Assembly: GCF_003352385.1 (NCBI RefSeq)
Contig: NZ_CP031243.1
Location: 536,501 to 600,500, forward strand
Length of the DNA stretch: 64,000 nucleotides
From: Haemophilus haemolyticus
Lineage (GTDB): Bacteria > Pseudomonadota > Gammaproteobacteria > Enterobacterales > Pasteurellaceae
Direction: 5' to 3'
The position numbers were made by a program, and so were the translations under genes. Positions 29,657 to 40,671 of the stretch are shown one piece after another; the first letter of the stretch is position 1, and every line of letters begins with the position of its first letter. A model generated the notes under the pieces. It searched no databases. It was not told the origin of the DNA and saw only the letters and a program-made list of their open reading frames with translations.

Positions 29657-30661
29657 ATGTTAACTGAAAAACTACAAATTAACTCCATTACACCACATCC
29701 AAGCGTTGAATATTGGTCTGTTTGCAAAGTTGAGGCGTTATTTGAAACGCCATTTTTGGAATTGGTTTACCGCGCTGCGCAAGTTCATCGCAAGCATTTT
29801 AATCCTCGAGCGATTCAGTTATCCACGTTAATGTCTATCAAAACGGGAGGATGCCCAGAAGATTGTGGTTATTGCCCTCAATCAGCCCGTTATCATACTG
29901 GCGTAAAAAATCAGCAGTTATTAGATGTTGATGAGATCGTCGCGAAAGCAAAAATTGCGAAAGCGCGTGGAGCAGGGCGTTTTTGTATGGGCGCAGCTTG
30001 GCGAGGTCCTAAGCCAAAAGATATTGAGAAAGTCACAGAAATTATTAAAGCAGTGAAATCGCTCGGTTTAGAAACTTGCGGTACTTTTGGTTTATTGCAA
30101 GACGGTATGGCAGAAGATTTAAAAGAAGCGGGATTAGATTATTACAATCATAATCTTGATACCGCGCCAGAACATTATGCAGAAGTGATTGGTACTCGTC
30201 GTTTCGATGATCGCCTTAGTACGTTAGGAAAAGTGCGCAAAGCTGGATTAAAAGTGTGTTGTGGCGGCATTGTGGGGATGAATGAAACCCGCAAAGAACG
30301 CGCTGGATTAATCGCGAGCCTTGCAAATCTTGATCCGCAACCTGAGTCAGTGCCGATTAATCAACTCGTTAAGGTTGAAGGTACACCGTTAGCCGATGCG
30401 GAAGAATTAGATTGGACAGAGTTTGTGCGCACTATTGCTGTCGCGCGTATTACTATGCCAAAAAGTTATGTTCGCCTTTCTGCAGGCCGTAGTGGTATGA
30501 GTGAAGAAATGCAAGCGATGTGTTTTATGGCGGGTGCAAATTCTATTTTCTATGGTGATAAATTACTTGTCACTGGCAATCCAGAAGAAGATGGCGATCA
30601 GTTATTGATGGCAAAATTAGATTTAGAGCCAGAAAATGCGGAAAATAAAAAAGCTTCTTGA
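29657..30661 (+). CDS. bioB: biotin synthase
   Basis: BioB is the radical-SAM enzyme that inserts sulfur into dethiobiotin. The 334-residue protein has [20 protein letters not shown] with the CxxxCxxC [4Fe-4S] motif, [12 protein letters not shown], and later Cys and Arg ligands of the [2Fe-2S] cluster (VCCGGIVG and RLSAGR). An AAAGGAAAA ribosome site precedes the ATG. It is isolated from other bio genes here, as is common in Haemophilus. Confidence 0.97.
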   Translation: MLTEKLQINSITPHPSVEYWSVCKVEALFETPFLELVYRAAQVHRKHFNPRAIQLSTLMSIKTGGCPEDCGYCPQSARYHTGVKNQQLLDVDEIVAKAKIAKARGAGRFCMGAAWRGPKPKDIEKVTEIIKAVKSLGLETCGTFGLLQDGMAEDLKEAGLDYYNHNLDTAPEHYAEVIGTRRFDDRLSTLGKVRKAGLKVCCGGIVGMNETRKERAGLIASLANLDPQPESVPINQLVKVEGTPLADAEELDWTEFVRTIAVARITMPKSYVRLSAGRSGMSEEMQAMCFMAGANSIFYGDKLLVTGNPEEDGDQLLMAKLDLEPENAENKKAS

Positions 30662-30674
30662 ATATCAAGAAGCT
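30652..30674 (+). terminator. hairpin at the bioB stop
   Basis: Ten-base arms AGCTTCTTGA / TCAAGAAGCT with a 3-base loop span the bioB stop codon. There is no T run, so it may stabilise the 3' end. Confidence 0.5.
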
Positions 30675-30681
30675 AATTATT

Positions 30682-30712
30682 TAAGGGGCTGGCGTAGATT
30701 AGCCCCTAACTT
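30682..30712. terminator. bidirectional terminator after bioB (dispersed 28-bp unit)
   Basis: AGGGGCT and AGCCCCT close a stem followed by TTTTTT. The 28-bp unit at 30682-30709 is repeated in reverse orientation at 38613-38640 with one mismatch. It separates convergent bioB and the DUF799 gene. Confidence 0.8.
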
Positions 30713-30714
30713 TT

Positions 30715-31392
30715 TTATTTTTGTTGAGGCTGTAATTGTGGATCTTGTCCATACAATGGATGTCTCGGACCATAAAGCAAACAACCATTGCAAGGTCCAT
30801 TAAGCATATTTCCTGTCGCCCACGCAGCAACTTTGTACCCTTTATCGGATACATTGTTCGCAATTTGTTTTACTACAGCAGTAATTAGCATTGCGATGGC
30901 ATTACCGTTGTTATTGCGATCTGCATCGTCTGCGTAGCCTGTACCTTCCCATAAGATTTTACCACTACGTAAATCAACAAGTTTACCACTTACTCTTACT
31001 TTAGTAACACTATCAAATACTTGGTAATTCACACCGTAATCATCTACATTAATGTAAAGAACTGCATCAGCACCAAAAATATCACGTAATTTTTGTGGAT
31101 TTACATTATGGATTTCTTGAGCCTGTGTTAAACCATTGTGTTTAAAAGTTTCATACACAAGCGCAGGAGGGAAAACATAATACCCATCTTCCGCCAATGG
31201 AGAAATTGTATGTGCCAATACAGCGGGAGAACCTTTAACATCATTCGTTGTATCCGTAGGAAGTAATACCAAGATAGAACGCGGTTTACTTTCTTGATAG
31301 TTCGTATAGTCATAAGGCGTTGGCTTCATTGTTGAACAAGCAGAAAGCAAAAGTGTACAAGCCATTACTAAATAGAGAGAGATTTTTTTCAT
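30715..31392 (-). CDS. DUF799 / GNA1162-like lipoprotein
   Basis: This outer-membrane-type lipoprotein (225 residues) has signal peptide and lipobox LLSAC (Cys19). It belongs to the DUF799/GNA1162 group, with RSILVLLPTDTTNDVKGS, GADAVLYINVDDYGVNYQVF and GKLVDLRSGKILWEGTG as recognisable blocks. Meningococcal GNA1162 has a fold like periplasmic TolB/CsgG-type assembly proteins, so a role in a multi-lipoprotein complex is plausible. It is third in a compact operon with CsgG-like and DUF4810 lipoproteins and overlaps the latter by 4 bases. The C-terminal Pro/Gln tail (QLQPQQK) is probably disordered. Confidence 0.85.
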   Translation of the reverse strand: MKKISLYLVMACTLLLSACSTMKPTPYDYTNYQESKPRSILVLLPTDTTNDVKGSPAVLAHTISPLAEDGYYVFPPALVYETFKHNGLTQAQEIHNVNPQKLRDIFGADAVLYINVDDYGVNYQVFDSVTKVRVSGKLVDLRSGKILWEGTGYADDADRNNNGNAIAMLITAVVKQIANNVSDKGYKVAAWATGNMLNGPCNGCLLYGPRHPLYGQDPQLQPQQK

Positions 31393-31799
31393 TTTTTCGC
31401 TCCTTTTTTCACTTTTTTACTTCCAGTGCTTTCTGTATTCGTATCCACTTTTTTTCCTTTATTTAACAAGAAGTTAATATATTGAGTTGATTCAGGAAAT
31501 AAAGTCATTTCTTTCTGATAGGCTTCTGCCATTTTGCCAGCATTGCCTAATTGACCATATAAAAGACCAATCTGCGCATACAGACCAGGCGGTACTTTTT
31601 TACCGCTATCAAGCTGAGCGATTTCTTCTAATTTCTGAAGCTGTTCTTGTGGATCGCCGTCTTGAGTTAGATATTGGTATACGGAAGCTGGATAGCTATC
31701 TCCATTCCAAGTATACAATGTATTTGGTTTACTGCCTGATGAACAGGCAGTCACCACAGCAACAGCTGATAAACAAATAAAAAGTTTTAGTTTATTCAT
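31389..31799 (-). CDS. DUF4810 lipoprotein
   Basis: This 136-residue lipoprotein starts MNKLKLFICLSAVAVVTAC (lipobox VTAC), and the middle reads as a single TPR-like unit (SGKKVPPGLYAQIGLLYGQL followed by KMAEAYQKEMTLFPES). The tail is Lys-rich. I start it at 31799, where AAGGAT precedes the ATG, not at an upstream in-frame ATG inside the CsgG gene. It is the middle gene of the lipoprotein trio. DUF4810 proteins almost always occur with CsgG and DUF799 partners. Confidence 0.85.
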   Translation of the reverse strand: MNKLKLFICLSAVAVVTACSSGSKPNTLYTWNGDSYPASVYQYLTQDGDPQEQLQKLEEIAQLDSGKKVPPGLYAQIGLLYGQLGNAGKMAEAYQKEMTLFPESTQYINFLLNKGKKVDTNTESTGSKKVKKGAKK

Positions 31800-31809
31800 A
31801 ATAAAATCC

Positions 31810-32478
31810 TTAATTTGAAGGCTTCCATTGACCTGATTCAACACCAGAAACAAGGTTATTTACGGCTTCACGAATGGCTAAATCTAATACTTTACCATTA
31901 AGAGTTGAATCATAACCTGCGGTGCCACCAAAACCTAACACTTCACGGTTTGAAAGATTATATTCACCAGCACCTTGAACAGAATAAACCACTTCTGAAG
32001 TTTGAGTATTCACCACATTCAATGTTACTTTTGCATAAGCCACTTGTTGTTTGCCGCGACCTAAAATACCAAATAATTGCTGATCGCCTACTGTTTTACG
32101 ACCAAATTCAGTCACATCGCCAGTCACCACATAATTCGCACCTTTTAATTTTTGTTTTTGACCTTTGATTTTTGCTTCTGTCGCCGATTCTGACATATTG
32201 GTGCGATCCAACACACTAAAACGACCTGATTGTTGTAAGTGAGACACTAAAATGGTTTTGGCTTGATTACCTAATTGATCCACGCCGTCAGAGAATACGC
32301 CATTGTTATAGCTTGAACGATTATCAAATTTACCCACAGAAATAGGGGCTTTTACACCGTTATACGCGGTGTTATAGCTCGTTACTTTTTGAACTTCAAC
32401 AGTACGAGAACCCTCGGTTGCACAACCAGATAAAGCTAAAACGCTGACAGATAATAAGATTGGATAGAGTTTTTTCAT
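31810..32478 (-). CDS. CsgG-family lipoprotein
   Basis: The 222-residue product has a lipoprotein signal (LSVSVLALSGC) and a CsgG-type domain: APISVGKFDNRSSYNNGVFSDG, LVSHLQQSGRFSVLDRTN, GANYVVTGDVTEFGRK and a C-terminal helix pair. CsgG itself is the curli export channel, but no curli subunit or CsgEF is nearby. The adjacent DUF4810 and DUF799 genes point instead to the less-known CsgG-DUF4810-DUF799 envelope system. First gene of the trio. Confidence 0.88.
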   Translation of the reverse strand: MKKLYPILLSVSVLALSGCATEGSRTVEVQKVTSYNTAYNGVKAPISVGKFDNRSSYNNGVFSDGVDQLGNQAKTILVSHLQQSGRFSVLDRTNMSESATEAKIKGQKQKLKGANYVVTGDVTEFGRKTVGDQQLFGILGRGKQQVAYAKVTLNVVNTQTSEVVYSVQGAGEYNLSNREVLGFGGTAGYDSTLNGKVLDLAIREAVNNLVSGVESGQWKPSN

Positions 32479-32509
32479 TATAGAATCCTTATAATATAAA
32501 GTGATAAAA

Positions 32510-32535
32510 AAGCTCCTTGAGTTACCAAGGAGCTT
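32510..32535 (-). terminator. tkt terminator
   Basis: Arms AAGCTCCTTG / CAAGGAGCTT with a 6-base loop lie just after the tkt stop. On the minus strand a TTTTTTATC run follows. Confidence 0.75.
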
Positions 32536-32540
32536 CCATT

Positions 32541-34538
32541 TTAAAGAATTTCTTTCGCTTTTGCGACTATATTTTCAACAGTAAAGCCGAACAATTTGAA
32601 TAATTGATCAGCCGGTGCAGACTCACCGAAGCTATTCATACCAACAACACGACCGTTGAATCCAACGTATTTATACCAGAAGTCAGAAATCCCCGCTTCA
32701 ATTGCAACGCGTTTGGTAACTGCTGCTGGTAATACGCTTTCACGGTATGCTTCATCTTGTTTATCGAAACGGTTAGTACTTGGCATTGAAACAACGCGCA
32801 CTTTTTTACCTTCAGCACTTAATGTTTCAGCCGCTTTCACCGCTAATTCCACTTCGGAACCTGTCGCGATGAAAATTAATTCTGGTGTACCTTCGCAGTC
32901 TTTTAATACATAAGCACCACGTTTAACTGCATCTAATTGTGCAGAAGTGCGGTCCATTTGTGCTAAGTTTTGACGGGTAAAGATCAACGCACTTGGGCCA
33001 TCTTGACGTTCAACTGCTTGTTGCCATGCAATGGCTGATTCCACTTGGTCACACGGACGCCATGTTTCAAGATTTGGAATTAAGCGTAAAGACGCGGTTT
33101 GTTCAACCGGTTGGTGGGTTGGGCCGTCTTCGCCTAAGCCGATAGAGTCGTGCGTGTAAACAAATAATGAGCGTTGTTTCATTAATGCAGCCATACGCAC
33201 CGCGTTGTGTGCATATTCGTAGAACATTAAGAAGGTTGCGCCGTAAGGAATGAACCCGCCGTGTAAAGCAATACCATTCATAATCGCTGACATACCGAAC
33301 TCACGCACACCATAGTTAAGGTAGTTACCACCTACGTTTTCGTGTGCACGAATTGGTTTTGAACCACTCCATAACGTTAAGTTAGAGCTTGCTAAGTCTG
33401 CAGAGCCACCTAAGAATTCAGGTAACACGTGTGCATAAGCTTCAATAGCATTTTGTGATGCTTTACGGCTTGCAATGCTTGCAGGATTTGCTTGTAATTT
33501 TTCAATGAACGCTTTGGATTCAGCCGCCCAATTCGCTGGTAATTCACCGTTTACACGACGTGTAAATTCTGCAGCCAGTTCTGGATATGCTTTTGCATAA
33601 GCGGCAAATTTTTCTTCCCAAGATTTTTCTGCTTCAGCGCCTTTTTCTTTCGCTGACCATTCAGCATAGTACTCAGCTGGAATTTCAAATGGAGCATATT
33701 CCCAGTCAAGCGCTTTACGAGTTAACGCGATTTCTTCATCGCCTAATGGTGCTCCGTGACAATCATGTGATGCAGATTTATTTGGTGAGCCAAAACCAAT
33801 GATCGTTTTACAAATAATTAAAGTTGGTTTTTCTTTTTCTGCTTGAGCAAGAATGGTTGCGGCACGAATTTGTTCTGCATCGTGACCATCCACATTACGA
33901 ATCACTTGCCAGCCATAAGCTTCAAAGCGTGCAGCGGTATCATCACTGAACCAACCATCAACATGACCATCAATCGAAATGTTGTTGTCATCGTAGAATG
34001 CAATTAATTTACCTAGGCCTAATGTGCCTGCTAAAGAGCAAGCCTCGTGAGAAATCCCTTCCATTAAACAGCCATCGCCTAAGAACACATAAGTGTGGTG
34101 ATCGACAATTTCATGACCTTCACGGTTAAATTGGCCCGCTAAGGTTTTCTCAGCAATCGCCATCCCTACTGCATTAGTGATACCTTGACCTAATGGACCT
34201 GTCGTGGTTTCAACACCTGGTGCATAACCATATTCTGGGTGGCCTGGAGTTTTAGAATGTAATTGACGAAATTGTTTTAAATCTTCGATAGAAAGATCAT
34301 AGCCAGTTAAATGTAAAAGACTATAAATCAACATAGAACCATGGCCGTTAGAAAGTACAAAACGATCTCGGTCAGCCCATTTAGGATTAGTCGGATTGTG
34401 TTTTAAAAAGTCGCGCCATAATACTTCAGCAATATCCGCCATCCCCATTGGTGCACCAGGGTGACCAGATTTAGCTTTTTGCACAGCATCCATTGATAAG
34501 AAACGAATTGCATTGGCTAATTGTCTACGAGTTGCCAT
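32541..34538 (-). CDS. tkt: transketolase
   Basis: Transketolase moves two-carbon units between sugar phosphates in the non-oxidative pentose phosphate pathway, using thiamine diphosphate, the cofactor whose precursor is imported by the nearby ThiBPQ. The 665-residue protein has [17 protein letters not shown], the ThDP motif [18 protein letters not shown]...FYDDNNIS, and [17 protein letters not shown] in the pyrimidine domain. The length is standard. It is a single gene with its own terminator. Confidence 0.98.
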   Translation of the reverse strand: MATRRQLANAIRFLSMDAVQKAKSGHPGAPMGMADIAEVLWRDFLKHNPTNPKWADRDRFVLSNGHGSMLIYSLLHLTGYDLSIEDLKQFRQLHSKTPGHPEYGYAPGVETTTGPLGQGITNAVGMAIAEKTLAGQFNREGHEIVDHHTYVFLGDGCLMEGISHEACSLAGTLGLGKLIAFYDDNNISIDGHVDGWFSDDTAARFEAYGWQVIRNVDGHDAEQIRAATILAQAEKEKPTLIICKTIIGFGSPNKSASHDCHGAPLGDEEIALTRKALDWEYAPFEIPAEYYAEWSAKEKGAEAEKSWEEKFAAYAKAYPELAAEFTRRVNGELPANWAAESKAFIEKLQANPASIASRKASQNAIEAYAHVLPEFLGGSADLASSNLTLWSGSKPIRAHENVGGNYLNYGVREFGMSAIMNGIALHGGFIPYGATFLMFYEYAHNAVRMAALMKQRSLFVYTHDSIGLGEDGPTHQPVEQTASLRLIPNLETWRPCDQVESAIAWQQAVERQDGPSALIFTRQNLAQMDRTSAQLDAVKRGAYVLKDCEGTPELIFIATGSEVELAVKAAETLSAEGKKVRVVSMPSTNRFDKQDEAYRESVLPAAVTKRVAIEAGISDFWYKYVGFNGRVVGMNSFGESAPADQLFKLFGFTVENIVAKAKEIL

Positions 34539-34649
34539 TTTGTTCTCCTGTTATAATTCGCTTTGAAAAAATAATCTTGCGCATTCTACCTTATTTCTGA
34601 AGGAAATTTAGCAAAAATCCGCACTCAATTTAATAGTTTGTGACAATAA

Positions 34650-35303
34650 TCAAATTCTACGGCGACGCTGGTGAAAACGCGTGCTACTCGATTTTACTTT
34701 CAAATTTACCGCACTTTTTTTCTCTTTGGATTTGCGGTAAGTCCGTCGATAGTGACTTAAAAAATAATGAATAGAGCTTGCCATCACCGCGCCAAGTAAA
34801 AATACAATAATAAGCTCACCATATAATTGGTGAAAAATTTGATTAATTTTTGATTGGTTAGATTGCGTATATTGAGCATCAATGGTGACACGTAAAAATC
34901 CTTTAATGCCGCTTTGGGCGTAAAGTGGCTCTACAATTTGTTGATTGTTTGCATCGGGTGAATTGCGCATTTCGCGACTTTGAGCCAGTAATTTTCCTTC
35001 GCCATCATATAAGCTCGCATCTAAAATAAAGTCTTCTTTGACTATTTGATCAAGATTATCCGTTAATTGCTCTGTTTTTGCATTGTTTGTAAGTAAAACT
35101 GAAAATAAATTGGCTTGCTGACGAACCAAAATATGTGAGATGTTCACCACTTGGTTTACGCTAGCAAATTGTGAACTCAGCTTAAATTGCTTCACACCAA
35201 ATAAGATAACGCCAAGTGCAGTTAGACTTAGCACAATAATCGTTGCAAGCATGGTTGATTTGATTAGTTTTTCTTTAATTATTTGCACTTTTTCAACCCA
35301 CAT
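34650..35303 (-). CDS. AhpA/YtjB (SMP) family membrane protein
   Basis: This 217-residue inner-membrane protein has an N-terminal membrane helix (about residues 17-38), a periplasmic domain (LFSVLLTNNAKTEQLTDNL to GFLRVTIDAQYTQ) and a second helix near residue 165. A very basic cytoplasmic tail (RRTYRKSKEKK...RFHQRRRRI) ends it. It matches the SMP/AhpA family, usually divergent from serB as here. The family is linked to haemolysin-like or signalling roles in some species, but function is not settled. Confidence 0.82.
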   Translation of the reverse strand: MWVEKVQIIKEKLIKSTMLATIIVLSLTALGVILFGVKQFKLSSQFASVNQVVNISHILVRQQANLFSVLLTNNAKTEQLTDNLDQIVKEDFILDASLYDGEGKLLAQSREMRNSPDANNQQIVEPLYAQSGIKGFLRVTIDAQYTQSNQSKINQIFHQLYGELIIVFLLGAVMASSIHYFLSHYRRTYRKSKEKKSAVNLKVKSSSTRFHQRRRRI

Positions 35304-35344
35304 CGGTTAAAATCTTTTCATTCGTCACAATTTACAGGATTTTT

Positions 35345-36798
<1,454 letters not shown>

Positions 36799-36809
36799 TT
36801 TTCAAATAA

Positions 36810-36885
36810 GGGCGAAATGTTGCCATAGTTTTTTGATAAAACTTGACGAACACCGCTTTCAAGCGTAACATTCGCCCGATTTTTT
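36810..36885 (+). terminator. terminator after yajQ
   Basis: A long imperfect hairpin with GGGCGAA / TTCGCCC outer arms is followed by GATTTTTT. It marks the start of the corA upstream region. Confidence 0.6.
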
Positions 36886-37093
36886 AACGAGAAGGACACA
36901 CACTTTGGACAGTCATAGTCGATACCGAATATCGCTCTAGACGCCCGCCTTTTTATTATCGGCGCGCGTTCGCCGGTAAATTTACCGTTGTTTCGGCATC
37001 TCTTAACGAAAACTTTGCGATTTTTCCCCGCACTTTCGTTTCTTCTTTAATTTGTTCACTGTTAGCTGTTCATAATCCTATAAGGAGTATGAA
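36886..37093 (+). promoter_or_regulatory. structured, GC-rich region before corA
   Basis: About 200 bases precede corA and contain a hairpin CGGCG-CGCGTT-CGCCG (36960-36975) and a perfect palindrome CGGTAAATTTACCG (36974-36987) that compete for the same bases. The region is richer in GC than its surroundings. No start codon with a ribosome site opens a credible leader ORF. It may be a magnesium-related leader, as seen upstream of corA in enteric bacteria, but the sequence does not match a riboswitch I recognise. Confidence 0.4.
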
Positions 37094-38041
37094 ATGATCA
37101 ACGCGTTTGCTATCAATGATTCCCGCTTGGTTCGCATTGACGAAGACCAAACCGATCTCAATGCTGCCATTTGGCTTGATTTACTTGAGCCGACAGGCGA
37201 AGAGCGTGAAATGCTACAAGAAGGCTTAGGCCAGAGCTTAGCATCTTTTCTAGAATTGGAAGATATTGAAGCTTCCGCCCGTTTCTTTGAAGACGAAGAT
37301 GGTCTACACCTTCACTCATTTTTTTATTGCGAAGATGAAGACAATTATGCTGATTTAGCGAGCGTCGCTTTTACTATTCGTGATGGCCGTTTATTTACGT
37401 TGCGTGATCGCGAGCTACCAGCATTCCGTTTATATCGTATGCGTTCACGTAGCCAGCGCTTGTTAGAATGTAATTCCTATGAAGTTTTACTGGATTTATT
37501 TGAAACAAAAATTGAGCAATTAGCGGATGTAATTGAAAATGTTTATGCAGATTTGGAAGAGTTGAGTCGCGTTATTTTAAACGGAAAACAAGATGAAGCC
37601 TTTGATGAGGCATTAAATACGCTCACGGAACAAGAAGATACGAGCTCAAAAGTTCGTTTGTGTTTGATGGATACCCAACGTGCACTAGGTTTCTTGGTTC
37701 GCAAAACGCGCTTACCAACAAACCAGTTAGAACAAGCACGAGAAATCTTACGAGATATTGAATCTTTGCAACCGCATAATGAATCATTGTTCCAAAAAGT
37801 GAACTTTTTAATGCAAGCTGCAATGGGTTACATCAATATTGAACAGAACAAAATTATGAAATTCTTCTCAGTTGTTTCTGTGATGTTCCTTCCTGCAACA
37901 TTAGTTGCATCCACTTATGGTATGAACTTTGATTTTATGCCTGAATTACATTTTAAATATGGTTATCCAATGGCAATTGGGTTAATGATCGCCGCAGCAT
38001 TGACACCATATATTTATTTTAGAAGAAAAGGATGGTTATGA
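37094..38041 (+). CDS. corA: magnesium/cobalt transporter CorA
   Basis: CorA is a homopentameric inner-membrane channel for Mg2+ (also Co2+ and Ni2+). The 315-residue protein has a large N-terminal cytoplasmic funnel domain and two C-terminal membrane helices. The selectivity motif YGMNFDF sits at the end of the first helix, followed by a basic end (YFRRKGWL). AAGGAGT precedes the ATG. yggT overlaps its last bases. Confidence 0.97.
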   Translation: MINAFAINDSRLVRIDEDQTDLNAAIWLDLLEPTGEEREMLQEGLGQSLASFLELEDIEASARFFEDEDGLHLHSFFYCEDEDNYADLASVAFTIRDGRLFTLRDRELPAFRLYRMRSRSQRLLECNSYEVLLDLFETKIEQLADVIENVYADLEELSRVILNGKQDEAFDEALNTLTEQEDTSSKVRLCLMDTQRALGFLVRKTRLPTNQLEQAREILRDIESLQPHNESLFQKVNFLMQAAMGYINIEQNKIMKFFSVVSVMFLPATLVASTYGMNFDFMPELHFKYGYPMAIGLMIAAALTPYIYFRRKGWL

Positions 38042-38586
38042 TGGAATTATCCCAAACCGCATTATTTATCGGGTCAATTATTAATCTTTACGCACTTGTA
38101 TTGATCTTACGAGCTTGGTTACAGTTTGCTCGAGTGGATTATTACAACCCTGTTTCGACATTTGCAGTCAAAATGACTGATCCAGTATTAAAACCTCTGC
38201 GTAAAATTGCGCCTACTGTAAAAAATATTGATACTTCTGCTTTACTGTTAGTATTTATTATCGGTATGTTGAAAGGTATTATTTATTTTGGTTTATCAGT
38301 AAATGTACTCTTAGTATTGGGTGTGTTAACTATATTGAAAAGCATTGGTTTAGCCATTTTTTATGTGCTTTTTATTGGGGCTGTTTTAAGTTGGTTTAAT
38401 CGTGGAAATAGTCCTGTGATTTATGCGTTTTATCAACTCTCAGAACCACTTTTAAGACCTATCCGTCGATTCCTACCAACATTAGGTATGATTGATTTTT
38501 CTCCTATGGTCATCGTATTTATCTTATTGTTCTTAAATAACCTAATGCTTGATATGTTAGGTGGACTTTGGATGATTGCTGGTTAG
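38038..38586 (+). CDS. yggT: YggT family membrane protein
   Basis: This 182-residue inner-membrane protein is built of two YggT repeats, each with a pair of hydrophobic helices and the [13 protein letters not shown] / [13 protein letters not shown] motif. The family is linked in other organisms to osmotic stress tolerance or septum/chloroplast organisation, and its role here is unknown. The start at ATG 38038 (four-base overlap with the corA stop) is favoured by AAAAGGA six bases upstream. Confidence 0.88.
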   Translation: MMELSQTALFIGSIINLYALVLILRAWLQFARVDYYNPVSTFAVKMTDPVLKPLRKIAPTVKNIDTSALLLVFIIGMLKGIIYFGLSVNVLLVLGVLTILKSIGLAIFYVLFIGAVLSWFNRGNSPVIYAFYQLSEPLLRPIRRFLPTLGMIDFSPMVIVFILLFLNNLMLDMLGGLWMIAG

Positions 38587-38612
38587 AGACCAATAGGTTA
38601 TTGAATAATAAT

Positions 38613-38640
38613 TTAGGGGCTAATCTACGTCAGCCCCTTA
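38613..38640. terminator. terminator after yggT, inverted copy of the bioB unit
   Basis: AGGGGCT / AGCCCCT hairpin. The 28-base unit is the reverse complement of 30682-30709 with a single mismatch, so it is a dispersed terminator-like repeat. Confidence 0.7.
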
Positions 38641-38713
38641 AATTAATATAGTTATATGTAGGTTAAAGTCTAGCTTACTGGTGAAATTCTTACAATAGCA
38701 GGAATTGAATTAA

Positions 38714-38957
38714 GTGAGCAATTTGGGGCAACGTTATTTTTTCTTTTGGTAAAGCCATCCGCAAGCTCATAAAAGAGCAGAGTTTAACGCAAGAACAACT
38801 TGAATTTGAAGCGGATATTTAACGTATTTATATGAGTAAATTAGAGCTTGGTCAATAACAACCGTCTTTAACAACAATTTTTAAATTAGCGAATTGATTA
38901 AAGTGTTCTGTAAGCGAATTAATTCAGCAGACAGAAGAAATTAATAGCAAGGGATAG
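38714..38957 (+). pseudogene. decayed XRE-family helix-turn-helix regulator
   Basis: Frame analysis gives GKAIRKLIKEQSLTQEQLEF, EADI-stop-RIYMSKLELGQ-stop-QPSLTTIFKLAN-stop-LKCSVSELIQQTEE, a complete Cro/C1-type helix-turn-helix of about 75 residues broken by three in-frame stops. A frameshift near 38748 also separates it from a possible GTG start at 38714. Everything between keeps the codon pattern of a DNA-binding protein. The small size and IYMSKLELG recognition helix resemble controller proteins of restriction-modification systems, but no such genes are adjacent. The rest of 38641-39027 shows no other recognisable feature. Confidence 0.8.
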
Positions 38958-39027
38958 GAATTTAGGGGACTTCCTACCTACCATTGAAATTAATGATGTT
39001 TCGGTGGATTAGAAAGCCCACTCTACG

Positions 39028-40341
39028 TTATTTTCCAAACAACGTTATCGATTCCAAATGCCCCGTATGAGGGAACATATCTATCACCGCAGTTTTTTCA
39101 ATCTTGTAGCCAAAATCACGTAAAATTTCCGCATCACGCACTAATGTTGCAGGATTACAAGATACATATAAAATTTTCTTTGCTTTCAGCTCGCACAAAG
39201 CATTTAACGCGAAAGCTGCACCACTACGTGGAGGATCAAGCAAAATTTTATTGAACGACTGATGAGCCCAAGGTTGTTCAACAAAGGATTGGTCAAGATC
39301 AGCTTGGAAAAATTCAATATTCTTGATTTGGTTTCTTGCGGCATTTTGCTCCGCTTTTTGTACCATTTCAAAAACACCTTCAATTCCTACCGCACTTTTC
39401 ACGCGTTTGGCGAGAGGAAGCGTAAAATTTCCCATGCCGCAAAATAAATCCAATACACAATCCTGTTGGCTCAATTCAAGCCAATCCAACGCAGTATTGA
39501 CCATACGTTCATTTAATGCACGATTTACTTGGATGAAATCACGAATATCAAAATGTAATTTTATGCCATCAGAAAATTGATAATAAGGTGCATTACCATA
39601 AATTTGTTCAATGCCTTCATCACTTTGTAAAAACAGCATTAACTTTTCTTGTTCAGCAAATTTGAGCAATAAAGTGCGGTCAATTTCCGCAAGTTTTTTG
39701 GTGTAACGTAACAACATTGCAACGCCATTATCGGTCGCCACTAATTCAATATGCCCAAGCTGTTTCGGCGCAGAAAATTGTTCTAAAAGTGCGGCTAATT
39801 TAGGCAGTAAATAATTAATTACAGGTTCTGCCACTTCGCAAGATTGGACGGTAATTAAATCATTGGTATTTTTCTGACGAAAGCCCATTTCGACTTGTTT
39901 TGTGTTTGGATTAAACCACAAACTCAAACGCACACGACGACGATACGCCCAAGCATCGCCACAAATCATAGGTTGAAATGAAATCGGTTCTGACTGTAAT
40001 TTACTTAATCGCTTAAACAATGCGGATTCTTTAGTTTTCCTCTGCATTTCAATCGGAATATGTTGCCCTTGGCAACCACCACAACGCATAAAATGAGCAC
40101 ATTTAGGTTCTAAACGTTCAGAACTTTTTACTAACCATTTTTTTGCCGTAGCATGCCCATATTGGCGTTTATCTTCCAGAATACGACATTCCACTTTTTC
40201 GTGCGGAAGTGCATTTTCAATAAACCAAGTTTTACCATTAATTTTCGCGACGCCTAAACCTTGATAATCTAAATCAAGAATATCAGCGGTAATGGTTTGA
40301 ACATTTTTTGTTTTTTGCTTTGGGGTATAAAGAAGAACCAT
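39028..40341 (-). CDS. rlmD: 23S rRNA (uracil-C5)-methyltransferase (RlmD-like)
   Basis: This enzyme methylates a uracil (U1939 in E. coli) of 23S rRNA with SAM. The 437-residue protein has a TRAM domain at the N terminus (about residues 12-70), a [4Fe-4S] cluster motif CAHFMRCGGCQGQH with a further Cys, the SAM motif DLFCGMGNFTLPLA, and the catalytic LYVSCNPATLVRD. Length and Cys pattern suit RlmD (RumA) better than RlmC or TrmA. Confidence 0.92.
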   Translation of the reverse strand: MVLLYTPKQKTKNVQTITADILDLDYQGLGVAKINGKTWFIENALPHEKVECRILEDKRQYGHATAKKWLVKSSERLEPKCAHFMRCGGCQGQHIPIEMQRKTKESALFKRLSKLQSEPISFQPMICGDAWAYRRRVRLSLWFNPNTKQVEMGFRQKNTNDLITVQSCEVAEPVINYLLPKLAALLEQFSAPKQLGHIELVATDNGVAMLLRYTKKLAEIDRTLLLKFAEQEKLMLFLQSDEGIEQIYGNAPYYQFSDGIKLHFDIRDFIQVNRALNERMVNTALDWLELSQQDCVLDLFCGMGNFTLPLAKRVKSAVGIEGVFEMVQKAEQNAARNQIKNIEFFQADLDQSFVEQPWAHQSFNKILLDPPRSGAAFALNALCELKAKKILYVSCNPATLVRDAEILRDFGYKIEKTAVIDMFPHTGHLESITLFGK

Positions 40342-40491
40342 TGTTTGAAGAATTACGCCAAATTAATTAAGTATACACATTGCAGAATAGTTATTCATTG
40401 ATATTCCATTTGATGGAATCAATACACTTTGACCCCACAAATATTGGCATAATTTTTATTTAGAGTAAATCACTGATAAGAAAAGGTGTAA

Positions 40492-40626
40492 ATGGCAACC
40501 GCATTTACTGTGCCATCTATGATATTTCCATCTTTATATAAGCGAGTGATCGCTGTTTTTTATACGCTTTTTATAGCCAATTTGCTAGTAAGTATACTTA
40601 CTAGTGTTATCTCTTTACAGAGATAA
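40492..40626 (+). CDS. small ORF, 44-residue predicted membrane peptide
   Basis: An ATG preceded by AAAAGG at good spacing opens 44 codons: a polar start (MATAFTVPSM), a short basic patch (YKRV), then about 25 hydrophobic residues (IAVFYTLFIANLLVSILTSV), ending LQR. This reads as a single-pass membrane peptide. Its 3' half overlaps a 20-bp perfect palindrome and an 11-bp-stem hairpin, so it could instead be the leader of the downstream genes, or the N-terminal remnant of a larger transporter. No database check was possible. Confidence 0.4.
   Translation: MATAFTVPSMIFPSLYKRVIAVFYTLFIANLLVSILTSVISLQR
40585..40604. repeat. 20-bp perfect palindrome
   Basis: CTAGTAAGTATACTTACTAG is fully self-complementary with no loop, suited to a dimeric regulator. 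It lies 68 bases before the 121-residue gene. Confidence 0.85.
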
Positions 40627-40629
40627 CAC
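40604..40629 (+). other. hairpin upstream of the 121-residue gene
   Basis: Eleven-base arms GTGTTATCTCT / AGAGATAACAC with a 4-base loop abut the palindrome. No T run follows (ACAAAACATC), so attenuation or mRNA protection is likelier than termination. Confidence 0.6.
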
Positions 40630-40671
40630 AAAACATCTTGCTAAGAAATTTTCTATAATAAGGAATGAAAA

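Noticed and set aside
31800-31853. Longer start for the DUF4810 lipoprotein
   Set aside because: It would add 18 residues before the signal peptide and destroy a normal lipoprotein start. AAGGAT supports 31799.
36886-37100. Long open frame before corA as an Arg-rich leader peptide
   Set aside because: No ATG, GTG or TTG start is in frame until the corA start region, and there is no ribosome site.
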